A stretch of 64,000 nucleotides of DNA from Rhynchopus euleeides (lineage: Eukaryota > Euglenozoa > Diplonemea > Diplonemida > Diplonemidae), in NCBI GenBank assembly GCA_963210315.1, contig OY723249.1, positions 186,001 through 250,000 of the forward strand. The letters are read 5' to 3'. The notes under the pieces are model-generated. The model searched no databases. It was not told the origin of the DNA and worked only from the letters and a program-made list of their open reading frames with translations. The position numbers were made by a program, and so were the translations under genes. This document shows positions 54,859-64,000 of the stretch, piece after piece (within the stretch, counting starts at the first letter, position 1; each line of letters begins with the position of its first letter).

Positions 54859-56793
54859 TCAGCAGGTGTCGCTCAAGCTGTGGTCGCAGCCGTTTCTGTT
54901 GATGAAGCGTTGGGTGCTGTAGAACTCATCAGGCTGTCTGGTCAGCGTGCCCTCTGCGCGCACAAAGTCCACAAACGCCTGCATGTACTCAAGGAAGGTG
55001 TTCACATATTTGCCTGCGGTGTAGTAGGTGCCGAACATGGCGTACCCGTCCTTGCCCCCCCCGATGTAGTTGTTCGTCACAATTGTGTAGTACGCCGTGT
55101 CGTCCAGGGGCACCCAGCTGCCCGCGCCCCGCTTGTTGATCTCCACGTTGCTGACACGGCTGCCGTACCCCATAGACAGGTCCAGGGTGTACCGCATCCC
55201 GAAGGCGTAGGGGAATGCCCCTGCCGAGCCGCCCTCGTCGAGAGGGTAGCTCAGCGCATCCTCGATGACTGTCTTGAGGTCAGCACCTGTCATGTTGAAT
55301 GTCACCAGGACGTTGCCGAAGGGGAGCAGCGTCTGGGCAGAAGCGATGCTGACTTCGCCCGAAGGCAGGTCCATCCGCACACCGCCGGCGTTCTGCAGCC
55401 CGATGTCAGCCCCCTTCGTCACCGTCATGAAAGCCTTCGCCACGAGGGTCGTGATGTCCGACCCGTGCTTGTACGTTGCCTGCCGCAGGCAGAGGTTCGA
55501 CCAGTGTGCCCCCGGGAACCCGTCGAGGCACAGATCGTCGGCGTTGGAGCCAATGATCTGCTGCTCCAGCTCCGCCTTCACATCGTTGTACTTCGCGATG
55601 GCTGCCGCCACAGCGGGGTCGTCCGCTGTCACACGCACCTCGTCCTCACGCAGCAGCTGGTCGAGGATCAGCTTGTGGTCGTCCCCCGTCAGCTCCTTCC
55701 GCAGCGTATTGTTGTAGCGGAACACAAACTTGTCGCCGATGGGCAGAATGGGCTGACCGCCACACCGTGACACCTCCCCGTTGGCATCGAAATCGACGTC
55801 CAGCTCTCCGATGAGCTGCGAGTAGTGCCAGGCCTGCACCACGCACACCATCTTGTTGTCGCTTGTCCTTGTGACGTACGGATAGTCACCATTGGGTGTG
55901 AAGCCAAACCTCTGGAAGGTGCTGTCGCCCAGCAGGGTGTGCGAGTCGCCGCCAACCACAATATCGACGTTGCGGAGCTTCTGCGCCATGATGACGGATG
56001 GGCCGTGGCCGTAGTGCCCCATCACGATGATCTTGTCGATGCCCCGCGTCGTCAGCTCGTCGATGTAGCGCTGTGCCGTCGCTGTCTCATCGAGGAACAT
56101 GGTGTCGGGGTCGGGCGACGAGCCCTCCTTGGTCCGCTTGGCGACATCAACACCAATGACAGCCACACGGTGCCCGTTGAACGACTTGATCATGTACGGG
56201 CGGATGTAGTCATTGCGCAGGGGCGAGCTAGGTCCTGGGATGACGTTGGCACCCAGCACGCTCGTCCTGCACGAAGGGTGGTCCTTCAGGAAATCAAGGA
56301 ACTTTGCAAGCCCCGCGTCACCCTTGTCGAACTCGTGGTTACCAAGGGTGAGCGCATCGAAGCACACCTGGTTCATCACCTCAGCGTCTGCCTCACCTTC
56401 GAACAGCGTGAAGAACAGAGTCCCGGTGATGGCATCCCCTGCGTGAAGCTTCAACACGTTCTTGCCTGGGGTGGGGGTCTTCAGGATGGTGGCGATCTTG
56501 GCAAAGCCACCCATCGGGATCTCCACAGTGGCGGCAGGCACGCCCTTCTCCGTGAAGGCATCCCTGCTCAGGTTGAGCTGCAGCCCCTGCGACAGGCGGA
56601 AGTACATCTTGGCGGACTCCAGGTGCGAGTGGTGGTCGTTGATGTGCTGCAGGGTCAGGCTGAAGGGCTCACTCCGCCTCACACGGCGGCAAGGGAAACG
56701 CTTGCCGCGGAAAGAATACGCAGCGTACACATCGTCCACACCCTCCGCATGGCTGAAGCACAGTGCGGCGAGCACACACAAGGCGGCACGCAT
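54859..56793 (-). CDS. Secreted 5'-nucleotidase (metallophosphatase family)
   Basis: The 644-residue protein reads from the ATG at 56793. MRAALCVLAALCFSHAEG is a signal peptide. The family hydrolyses extracellular nucleoside 5'-phosphates or UDP-sugars with two metal ions. Metal-site motifs of the N-terminal domain appear in order: LQHINDHHSHL (Asp and His), LHAGDAITG, LGNHEFDKG, VMGHYGHG and VGGDSHTLL. The C-terminal substrate domain has GADIGLQNAGGVRMDLPSGE and LLPFGNVLVTFNMTGADLK, as in CD73/UshA. No GPI signal or membrane anchor is seen at the end (HSLSDTC), so it is probably released or periplasmic-like. The gene has no intron. A role in phosphate or purine scavenging is likely. Confidence 0.92.
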   Translation of the reverse strand: MRAALCVLAALCFSHAEGVDDVYAAYSFRGKRFPCRRVRRSEPFSLTLQHINDHHSHLESAKMYFRLSQGLQLNLSRDAFTEKGVPAATVEIPMGGFAKIATILKTPTPGKNVLKLHAGDAITGTLFFTLFEGEADAEVMNQVCFDALTLGNHEFDKGDAGLAKFLDFLKDHPSCRTSVLGANVIPGPSSPLRNDYIRPYMIKSFNGHRVAVIGVDVAKRTKEGSSPDPDTMFLDETATAQRYIDELTTRGIDKIIVMGHYGHGPSVIMAQKLRNVDIVVGGDSHTLLGDSTFQRFGFTPNGDYPYVTRTSDNKMVCVVQAWHYSQLIGELDVDFDANGEVSRCGGQPILPIGDKFVFRYNNTLRKELTGDDHKLILDQLLREDEVRVTADDPAVAAAIAKYNDVKAELEQQIIGSNADDLCLDGFPGAHWSNLCLRQATYKHGSDITTLVAKAFMTVTKGADIGLQNAGGVRMDLPSGEVSIASAQTLLPFGNVLVTFNMTGADLKTVIEDALSYPLDEGGSAGAFPYAFGMRYTLDLSMGYGSRVSNVEINKRGAGSWVPLDDTAYYTIVTNNYIGGGKDGYAMFGTYYTAGKYVNTFLEYMQAFVDFVRAEGTLTRQPDEFYSTQRFINRNGCDHSLSDTC

Positions 56794-57455
56794 GGTGATC
56801 TTCCTTCCTCCCACTACGTTGCTGTGAGAGGGCAGTGTGTCTCCCACCAAGGTTGGGGATGGGAACGGGTGGGGTGCAGAACAGGAGCTCACGTGACGTG
56901 AAGGCGAAAGCTGCAGGCATCAGCCAATAAATGATACGAACTGCACCTTCGCACGACGGGAGGTGCGATGCACGTGGGGCAGAAGGAGGAGCCGGGGAGG
57001 GGTGCGGGGTAGGGGGAAATCGGGGATCCAAAGATTGTCAACACCCGCATGCCAGTGGCGCCTCCCCCCGTGCCGGCACCTTCGCTTCGCTTCGCTTTGA
57101 GGATGCGGTTTGGGCGAAAACAACAGCACGAGAAGAGACTTCTTCGACGACAACCCCCCCAGAAGGCGCTTCATCGCAAACACAGATGGACATACACAGA
57201 TCTTGGTCAGTCAAATCTAGTTCGTTCTAATGTTAAAGTCTCGCACAGGGGACAGACCTGCATGACACCTTCTGTTGGCACACTTGTTCGGATGGGTGTG
57301 GCAACAGGGCTCGACTGCAGGCCTGCCAGCAAGGGTGTGATAAGGAGGCAACGCGGCCTGCTGGGAAGGGTCACTGGGTGGAGGTGCTGGCACGTGCTGT
57401 TGGGGTGTCAGGCGAACTGCGGGTTCCTTACACCCACACGCCGCACCCTCAGCAC
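56794..57455. other. Intergenic, no gene seen
   Basis: Between the start of the 5'-nucleotidase gene and the end of the kinase-PARP gene. No domain-bearing frame was found. Confidence 0.45.
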
Positions 57456-59076
57456 TTACTCGGGGTACACGCTGGTCCTGTCGAACACCACAAACTCGCG
57501 GGGCATGTGTGTCACCTCGGCAACGACGCTGTCCGCCATGCGGTGCCCAGCCGTGCAGGGGCGGTGTCCTTCGACGCAGGGAGGGCGCCTGACTGTGCGA
57601 GTCCTGTCAGTGCTTGTCTGTACAGAGGGTGTACCCAGCAGCACACGGCACACGAGGAGGTCGCAGAGACCGTCACCTGCTGCAGGTACCATGTACTCGT
57701 CGGACTTGCTGGAGTTCTCTGCGAAGTAGCCCTGCACCGTGCAGGCCCCACGTACACACACGCTCATCCATGCCCTGCGAGACAACGATGTCCGCAACCT
57801 CACGCTTTGTGCCGTGGAAGAGCCGCATCTCGTTGAGCTGCTCCGAGAGTGGGTCCGTGCCCAGCCCCTCGCTGAGGGCGCACAGCGGCTGCACCGCAAA
57901 GCCCTTCTGCGGCCCGTGCTGCTGCATCTGATCTCTGCGGAACTGGTACTCCTTCCAGAGCGTGGCGTGCCCCACACGCCACACACTCACCACCTGCAGC
58001 CCCTTGTGGTCTGTGCCGCTGCTGTCCCGCCCCTTCCCAAGTTCTGCCACGGTGCAGGTCCCGTTCACCTGCGACTGCATCACAGACCGCAGCTCACGCG
58101 TCACGTCGACAAGCACACCACACGCAGAAGGGTCCTGCCAGTGCACAGGCGGCTCAAGCCGCCGCGACAGGTCGCTGTGGTGCCCGTTGCTGAAGAAGGG
58201 GTCCAGCACAGCCTCCTCAGCGGTGGGGCGCCCCGCAGCATCCTCGCAGAGCATGCGCACCAGCAGCGCCTCCAGCTGTGCGGGCACCCTTCCGCGCACA
58301 GGCGGGGCCGCCTTCACACCGGCCTGCACACAGGTGCGGGGGTGGTCTCCCGACACCACCAGGTCGTAGAGCACGAGGCCCAGGGAGTACACGTCAGACG
58401 CGAAGCGCGCCTTCCCCTCCGCCTCCACCTCGGGCGCTAGGTAGCCAGGCGTCCCCTGCACGCGCAGCGTCTTCCGCGTCCTGGTTGCCGTGTCAGCAGC
58501 ACGCCTCCCCACGTCCTTGCTGATGTCGAAGTCCCCGAGGCGTGCCCTCCCGTCCTCTTCGAGGAACACGTTCGCAGGCTTCACGTCGCAGTGCACAACC
58601 CCGCTGCGGTGCACGAAGGCAAGCCCCTGCGCGACATCGCGCACAACCCTGCACACGGCTGCCATGCCCTGCTGCCTGATGCGCTGCATATGCTGCGCCA
58701 GGTCGCCCCCAGAGTAGTACGGCATCTCCATGGCCCACCCGACAGGGTCCGTCGTCTGGAACAAGCACGTCACCTCCGCCACGCAGGGGTGGCACAGGCG
58801 CTGCAGCACACGTGCCTCACACAGCAGCCGCCCGCTGTGATCCGGCATAAACTGTTTCAGCACGCACAACGTCCCGTCCCCACGCGTGGCCTTGTGCACG
58901 ACGTGGTTACAGGCTGCAGCAGACAGCTCCACACGGTCCGTGTAGCTGTCACGCGCACGCTTGCACAGCAGTCCGCCCCACTCGCGCACCTCCTGCCCCA
59001 GATCCACCTCAGGCATATACACACACAGATCTTGGTCAGGCGTGCTTCTGCTGCCCTCCATGAGAGTGTGCAGCAT
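57456..59076 (-). CDS. Protein kinase-PARP catalytic fusion, one frame break
   Basis: From the ATG at 59076 ([17 protein letters not shown]) the first ~290 residues form a Ser/Thr-kinase-like domain: VLK (K74), Glu in CEARVL (E87), HCDVKPAN (162-169), DFD in place of DFG (182-184) and APE (214-216). There is no clear glycine loop. A PARP catalytic domain follows: [44 protein letters not shown], then, in another frame from about 57733, [20 protein letters not shown] and [15 protein letters not shown] with the stop. The H-Y-E triad of poly-ADP-ribosylating enzymes is present. One or two bases added or lost near 57733 would join the halves, and no intron fits there. The fusion could couple phosphorylation signals to ADP-ribosylation. 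The altered HRD and DFG raise the chance of a pseudokinase. Confidence 0.85.
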
Positions 59077-59673
59077 AGTCGAAGCACACGGCAAAGCAAT
59101 CACACACGCGAGGCTAAGCGGGACAGGGCGATTCCTGCCACGGACAAAAGTCCAGGCAGACCCTTCCAGCCAGTTCCTTTCGCGTGGTGATTTAGCAAAT
59201 GTGTGTATATTGTGCTCGGTCGGTCGGTCGGTCGGTCGGTATGGGTGCATGGGTATATGTATCAAAGAGAAACAAGAGAAACAAGAAGCGACGGCAAAAC
59301 AAAAGGAAAATGCCGATGAAGGCAAGCCACGCACAGCCGAGCCCACATGCGGCGTATGCGCACTTGTGTGTGGATGGTTGCACCCAATTGCTCAGCAGCT
59401 CTGTATCAACGTGCAGCCGCTGGCGGGGGGGGGACACTGCATGAAAAATGCGTGCATACTATGGGGCTCGCTGTCTGTGGTGGCTTCAAATATGAATTTA
59501 AAAGAAAAGGCCTGGAACAAAAGGCCAAGGGTGCATCGGGTGGCTCAGGGCTTTGTATCAAGTAGCAGCCCTGGGCCCAGTGCACCCAAACCCCTTGGGC
59601 AGGAAGAATGGCCGAGGGGACAACGCTGCACACCCGCACGGGGGTGGCGGGTGTGCGGAGGCTGTCAGAAGGA
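59077..59673. other. Intergenic, with GGTC microsatellite (59217-59240)
   Basis: A GGTC tetranucleotide repeat of about six units lies upstream of the kinase-PARP gene. No gene is seen. Confidence 0.6.
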
Positions 59674-60498
59674 TCACTTGCAAGACTTCCACCACTTGTT
59701 GCCCGTGCACGTCAGCCCGCTGCGGCAGCACCCCTCCTTGCCGAGGCACGCACCCCACTTGGGGATCCCGCTGCCGCACCCAGGCTGCGGGACAGGGGGG
59801 ACAGGAACAGGCGCAGGCACAGGCGGCACAGGGACCGGGTTGGGCACAGGCACAGGCGCAGGGACAGGAGGCACAGGCACAGGTGCGGGCACAGGCGGCA
59901 CAGGGACCGGGTTGGGCACAGGTGCAGGTGCAGAGCCGCCGAAGTTCAGGTCGATGGCGTTGTAGAAGCTGGCCGGCGTGTCACCCACGTCCCACACAGC
60001 CATGACGACGTGGTACCCCTCGCGTGTGGGGACGTTGCACTGGTGGCTGGCCGACGACCCTGCGCGACGCATCCCCCCGTCCACAGTGCAGAAGGGCGTG
60101 GTGTCGAACGACGCGCTCGACAGCGCCTGGTTCTGGTTCCACCCCTGCCGTGTGATGTAGTACTTGAAGTCACGTGTCACATGTCCCGCAGTGAAGGTCC
60201 ACGTGAAGGTGTTGGACCCGCTGGACATCTGCGTCTTCCCCCAGCGCGTGCTGCTCTGCGCGTTCAGCGCCGTGAAGCGCCCACCCGCCGCTGCCACCGT
60301 CCCGCCCTGCGGCCCGCCTGCCGGCCACCCGTCGGGGCCCTCCACACTCTGCGGCTCATACTGCGCCCCGCCGCACCCGCTGTTCAGCCCCGTCTTGCAG
60401 CCGTAGTTGCGCGACGGCGGAGAGCTCACGTAGCCATGCCCGTTGGCCCCTGTTGACACTGCAGCCACCAGCAGCGCTGTCTTGAGTACCTTCTGCAT
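59674..60498 (-). CDS. AA10 lytic polysaccharide monooxygenase with C-terminal Cys-rich binding module
   Basis: The 274-residue protein is [20 protein letters not shown] then [14 protein letters not shown]. Cleavage of the signal peptide leaves His as residue 1, the first histidine-brace ligand of a copper LPMO. The second is in [33 protein letters not shown] is the typical AA10 end. These enzymes cut chitin or cellulose by oxidation. After about residue 190 a tandem [17 protein letters not shown] linker leads to a 35-residue module ([20 protein letters not shown] then [11 protein letters not shown]) whose Trp and Cys spacing resembles fungal CBM1 cellulose-binding modules. A TATAATAAG sequence lies about 10 bp before the ATG. 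The enzyme suggests digestion of external polysaccharide. Confidence 0.9.
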   Translation of the reverse strand: MQKVLKTALLVAAVSTGANGHGYVSSPPSRNYGCKTGLNSGCGGAQYEPQSVEGPDGWPAGGPQGGTVAAAGGRFTALNAQSSTRWGKTQMSSGSNTFTWTFTAGHVTRDFKYYITRQGWNQNQALSSASFDTTPFCTVDGGMRRAGSSASHQCNVPTREGYHVVMAVWDVGDTPASFYNAIDLNFGGSAPAPVPNPVPVPPVPAPVPVPPVPAPVPVPNPVPVPPVPAPVPVPPVPQPGCGSGIPKWGACLGKEGCCRSGLTCTGNKWWKSCK

Positions 60499-61158
60499 CT
60501 CTCAGTTATAATAAGTTGTGTTGTGTTGCGAATCTTTGGCAGTGGTGTGGGGTGTCACGGATGCAGTGGTGGGGTGCGAACACAGTCGTGCCAAAAAATG
60601 CGGAGGGCAATATGCTGGAGGGTCGGGGCGGGTTGCCGGACGTCGTCAGCAAGAATGACCTGTATCTGTGACCACCCACATTTTTCTGCGTGCGAGCGGT
60701 CTGTCCTTTTTATATCTATAGCTCGTTCCCCAGCCGGGTGGTAACCGGCGTGAACTGCACTGGAAGGTCAACACGACACCCACGTCAAAGCAGGATGAGC
60801 CCCACTGTTCGCAGAGCCCCAAGCCTGCCAAGTCGAGCTGAACAGATGCGGGACATGCGATGCACGCCGACAACCGAAAGGCATGCACAACGGCTTGGCA
60901 GTAGATACGAGAATACGAATACACTCTTTGCTGACACGGAAGCCAACGCGCTTGAGCTACAGGAGAACCCGTAGCACAGGGCGGGCAGACACAGCTGGCG
61001 ACCAATGCTGTCCGGTGGAGCACAGTGCGCCCAAGAGGGATGACAAGGGCTGCCAGCGAGACACACGAGTTTGCATCGCTGCGCTTGGCGCTCCGCAGCT
61101 CTGCTCAGTCAACACACATGGTACACATGCGCCGGACGTCCGCCGCTCGCGGGGCGGG
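60499..61158. other. Intergenic, no gene seen
   Basis: Upstream of the LPMO and downstream of the carrier. No domain-bearing frame was found. Confidence 0.45.
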
Positions 61159-62379
61159 TTACGCCTTCTGGCGTGCTGCAACCCGGGACAGCGCCGACAC
61201 GATCAGCTGGTGCAGCTTCTCCTTCACCATGAAGAGCAGCGCGCTGGACAGCACACCGCGCAGTGCCTCAGGGCCAAACCCTCTGTATAGGCTTCTCGGG
61301 TTGCGCCGGCATGTCTGTGAGAAGCGTGTCGTGTCGTGTCGTGGAGGTGGGGTCAGGGGTGGGGTGCACCCCATGCCTTTTTCCGACAGTCGCCACAGCA
61401 ATTATCCCCACCTCTCCCCCCCCCCCCCCCCCCCGCCCCCCACACTTCCCACACGGTGGACTCCCACAGGCCAAAGTGGGTGTCTGAAAGAGGGTGAATA
61501 GTTTGGCGGAATTAGTGGGTGTCTGGCACCCTCTGGGCGGGTGTCTGGCACCCACTAGTGGGTGTCTGACACCCGCTTAGACACCCACTAGTGGGTGCCG
61601 AGACACCCACTAGCGGGTGCCAGGACACCCGCTAATTTTCCAAACTGCAAAGTGGGTGTCTGACCGGCTGAAGTCCACCGTGCACACAACCCCCATACCT
61701 CGAGAATACTGTCTGCGTCAGCCCCACTCTGCACCAGAGTCTTGAGCTTGATGAAAGGGTATATGAACACCAACGCAAGGAGCCGCGAGCACGCACCAAG
61801 CACCAGCGCCTCCAGGGCCGTTAGTGACGCCCTTCCAGCAAGCAGCCGCGGGCGAATCTGGTCAAACACCGTCTGCTGCAGGGCTGCCAGCAGAGACACA
61901 AGCAGCTGCCAGTGCACACCAGAGTACAGCGAGAGGATCCCCTCAGGACTGCTCTGCACCTCACGCACGATGTCCCGGAGAGAAGCGGCCTTCCCAGCAC
62001 GGCTCGACACCTGCATCTTTGTGATGACGCACTCGATGGGCAGCGTGACCGGCACCATCGCAAGATCGCTGACGTAGCCCGCAGCAAGATTCGCCGAAGG
62101 GGAGAACCCAACGCCGTAGACTCGGAGGTATGCCGCCTGCATCGCCTCGTACACGTAGAAGAATATGAACTTGCACAGCGACACCTGGCACGCCTTATAC
62201 TGCACGCCGCTGTACAGCCCCTTGACGCCCACCTCCCGCAGGGTCCCGGCCACCGTGCGCTCGCCCTTGGCATCGGCAGCGAGAAGCGACCGCAGCATAT
62301 CCAAAGGGTACAGCGTGGCTGTGCTGAGCAGCCCCCCCGCTGCAGCGGACGTTGCAGACACGAGCAGTGGCGAAGCCAT
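61159..62379 (-). CDS. Mitochondrial carrier family transporter, two exons
   Basis: Exons 62379-61699 and 61314-61159 give 278 residues, joined in phase 0, with donor GTATGGG and acceptor CTCACAG. The three repeats of the family each carry the proline signature: YPLDMLRSLL, LPIECVITKMQ and YPFIKLKTLV (the third lacks the acidic residue). YSGVQYKACQVSL, YSGVHWQLLVSLL and YRGFGPEALRGVL are the second helix loops. The general form is closest to peroxisomal or mitochondrial nucleotide/cofactor carriers, but substrate contact residues cannot be read reliably. It would sit in an inner mitochondrial or peroxisomal membrane. The intron is 384 bp, 231 bp of which is a transposon. Confidence 0.85.
61452..61682. 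mobile_element. CACGGTGG-ended mini-transposon inside the carrier intron, 231 bp
   Basis: The ends CACGGTGGACTCC and AGTCCACCGTG are flanked by CA on both sides (61450-61451, 61683-61684). The interior is mostly palindromic GGGTGTCTGACACCC and CACTAGTG units. It lies fully within the carrier intron and leaves both splice sites intact. Confidence 0.8.
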
Positions 62380-62641
62380 CGTGGAGCCTGGGGGGTGCAC
62401 CGAGGGGGGGGTGGTCCGGCTTGCACCGAGCGCAGGCCCACCGCTCCTGTGGTTGCGGGTGTTGCGAGGCGTGAGGGTGGTTCCAAAAAGGAGCCGGCAT
62501 ACGTAAATGTGTTTGTGCAACCGGGTGAGGGCGTGACCCCAAGACAAAAAAGGTGGGGAAAATATGAGCAACAAATATGCACTGTTTTTTTGTGAAGCGC
62601 AGCGCGAACGTCCCCAACAACTGAGAGAACAGCTCTGAGGT

Positions 62642-62905
62642 GTGGTCTGCGAGACGGAAGCCCTGTTCATTGAATACTTGTTGGAGATCTTGGAGTGGAG
62701 CCACGGCTCATCAGAGACTGCCAACTGCACTGTCCCTTCAGCTGCGACCCGGCTGGCTGCGCACACGCGGGCCAGATATTGCCTCGCCGAGGTGAAACAG
62801 AACATCGCCTCCGTGCTCGACGATCCACAGAAAACAGTGCCAGTCATGGCGAAAGTCGTTGCCAGACCCCTCACGCGGCTAGACCCGATGTGCATCTCCC
62901 TCTAA
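62642..62905 (+). other. Possible plus-strand exon, unknown
   Basis: An 87-residue frame from a GTG (ETEALFIEYLLEILEWSHGS then SAATRLAAHTRARYCLAEVK) is amphipathic and compositionally gene-like. It has no ATG at its start and overlaps the end of the next minus-strand frame by 27 bp. It could be an exon of an unplaced gene or chance. Confidence 0.25.
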
Positions 62906-63328
62906 AGACGTCACGAGGATGGTGGCAGGGTGTACGCACACACTGCCGACAGATACCAACATGTCCCCTTCGAGGGGAGACCAGTCGACGAGCCGCACCT
63001 GCCGTCCCATGTGGGTCAGGGGACTGCCCTTTAGGGTGCAGAGGGCGCTGATGCAGACCTCGCCTGGGTGGTGGGGGTCGTCTGTCAGGTAGGGGACGCC
63101 TGGCTGAGGCGTTGCAGGCACATGCGGGGCCCGCAGCAGCAGCAGCACTCCGCAGCGCAGCTTCTTGCGGAAAACCACGGTGCCCCGCAGCACCACCGCA
63201 GGGGCCGCTGACATACCACCAGGGGGCATATCGCCGCCTGATGGTGCTGATGCCTCTGCCTTAGCAGGGCTCTGATGAGCCGGCGAGGGCACGGCAGCCG
63301 TGGCGGTGTCCTGCGGTGAGAGAGACAT
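62879..63328 (-). CDS. Hypothetical protein, possibly an OB-fold fragment
   Basis: From the ATG at 63328 (MSLSPQDTATAAVPSPAHQS) there are about 149 residues. A Pro/Ala-rich head precedes VLRGTVVFRKKLRCGVLLLL, VCISALCTLKG and VRLVDWSPLEGDMLVSVG, a strand-rich order reminiscent of an OB-fold nucleic-acid or tRNA-synthetase-like domain. The match is by pattern only. It may be a first exon whose continuation I cannot place, because no clear donor occurs before the stop. Confidence 0.4.
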   Translation of the reverse strand: MSLSPQDTATAAVPSPAHQSPAKAEASAPSGGDMPPGGMSAAPAVVLRGTVVFRKKLRCGVLLLLRAPHVPATPQPGVPYLTDDPHHPGEVCISALCTLKGSPLTHMGRQVRLVDWSPLEGDMLVSVGSVCVHPATILVTSLEGDAHRV

Positions 63329-64000
63329 GTCTGTCTGCCCTAAGGGCACTTTCTGAGGCAGGCGGGTGACAGAGGCCAAGAGGGCCAGGGGATGTTGAGG
63401 GAGCTGTCGGATTTCTACATCGGCCCCTGATAGAGTGCACGAGAGAGGAGAGAGAGCGCCCCTGCCTGTGCTGTGGTTCTGAACAAGGCAGAGTGGGGGG
63501 GGAGTGGCTACGTATATAGGGCAGAGGGAAGACTCACGTGTGTGTGTGTGTGTGTGTGGGCGTATGTTGCAGGAGACGTGCTGGTGTGAAACTCGGGCAA
63601 ATGGGGTGGGTGTGAGGAGAGGGGGGGTTCGGGGAAGGCGGCCTCGAGATTTGGAAGGCTGGACATGCATAGATGTGCGCCTGAGGGGTGGGGGGTGGGG
63701 GGGGGGGCAAAAAGAAGCAAATCACGGATGCACACGCATGAGAGCACGGATGGACACGAAGGGAGGGTGGGGTGGGGTGGGGTGGGGGGGGAACTGGCAC
63801 AGGGGGTGTCAGTTCCCTCCCCCAGCTCGCCCACGAGTTAACAGGGGTGTGGCACGACGGCACAGCCGCAGGTGGGATCAAGCCAGGTTCCGGCCTGCTG
63901 CGTGTGCCGGTTCGTGATGTTCGTTTTTTTTTGTTACGCACACGACTTTCGCGCGGAAAGTGTCATTCAGCTCTGCCAAACGTGCTCTACACACCACCCC
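63329..64000. other. Window end, low complexity, no gene seen
   Basis: It contains a (TG)n run at about 63538-63558, G-rich tracts and a GGTGGGG repeat near 63768-63790. No domain-bearing frame was found. Confidence 0.5.

Noticed and set aside
55825..56901. Plus-strand frame opposite the 5'-nucleotidase
   Set aside because: Antisense shadow of a gene with clear family motifs.

Overview
This window is nuclear DNA of a unicellular eukaryote. It carries a cap-hypermethylase, a ribosome-biogenesis protein with five RRMs, a mitochondrial-type carrier, an ATRX-like remodeller, and spliceosomal introns. The intact genes have GC-rich third positions. Eight introns can be placed in three genes; seven have GTATG donors and seven are phase 0. 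A PIH1-domain protein is compatible with a ciliated cell but does not prove one. I cannot name the species. Every host gene I can support lies on the minus strand.

Layout. 1-698: 3'-truncated TGS1 (cap trimethylguanosine synthase). 1907-7412: nested transposons and a GC-rich hairpin repeat. 8070-11134: a PIH1-domain protein and two small unknown genes. 12204-13300: two dispersed repeats. 13276-16391: a secreted, membrane-anchored protein with two WD40 propellers, broken by frame shifts. 17838-20187: a 2.35-kb DNA transposon carrying a broken cysteine-rich ORF and an H2B-like ORF. 20745-22287: an expansin-like type I membrane protein with a frame break. 22728-24546: another transposon. 26482-38904: a 12.4-kb composite transposon with a tyrosine-recombinase gene. 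39649-62379: ATRX-like helicase, coiled-coil protein, MRD1/RBM19, 5'-nucleotidase, kinase-PARP fusion, AA10 LPMO and a carrier.

The most unusual content is the mobile DNA. Five elements begin CACGGTGG and end in its complement. Each is flanked by a perfect 2-bp duplication (GA, TA, AA, CC, CA), as in EnSpm/CACTA-like transposons. Three of them are filled with TA-targeted elements, above all a 345-bp family present in ten copies, set in arrays of tiny palindromes that also start and end at TA. One 345-bp copy is split by a 7.85-kb insertion with an ATT duplication. That insertion holds a tyrosine recombinase lying between two direct copies of the same repeat blocks, with two palindromic motifs just upstream. 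The region is therefore a set of nested elements whose insertion order can be read from target duplications.

The host genes have ordinary cellular roles: RNA cap and rRNA maturation, chromatin remodelling, extracellular nucleotide and polysaccharide breakdown, transport and signalling. They show no operon-like functional grouping. Several (WD40 receptor, expansin-like protein, kinase-PARP) have single-frame breaks, two of them in or near low-complexity sequence. These could be assembly indels or real lesions.
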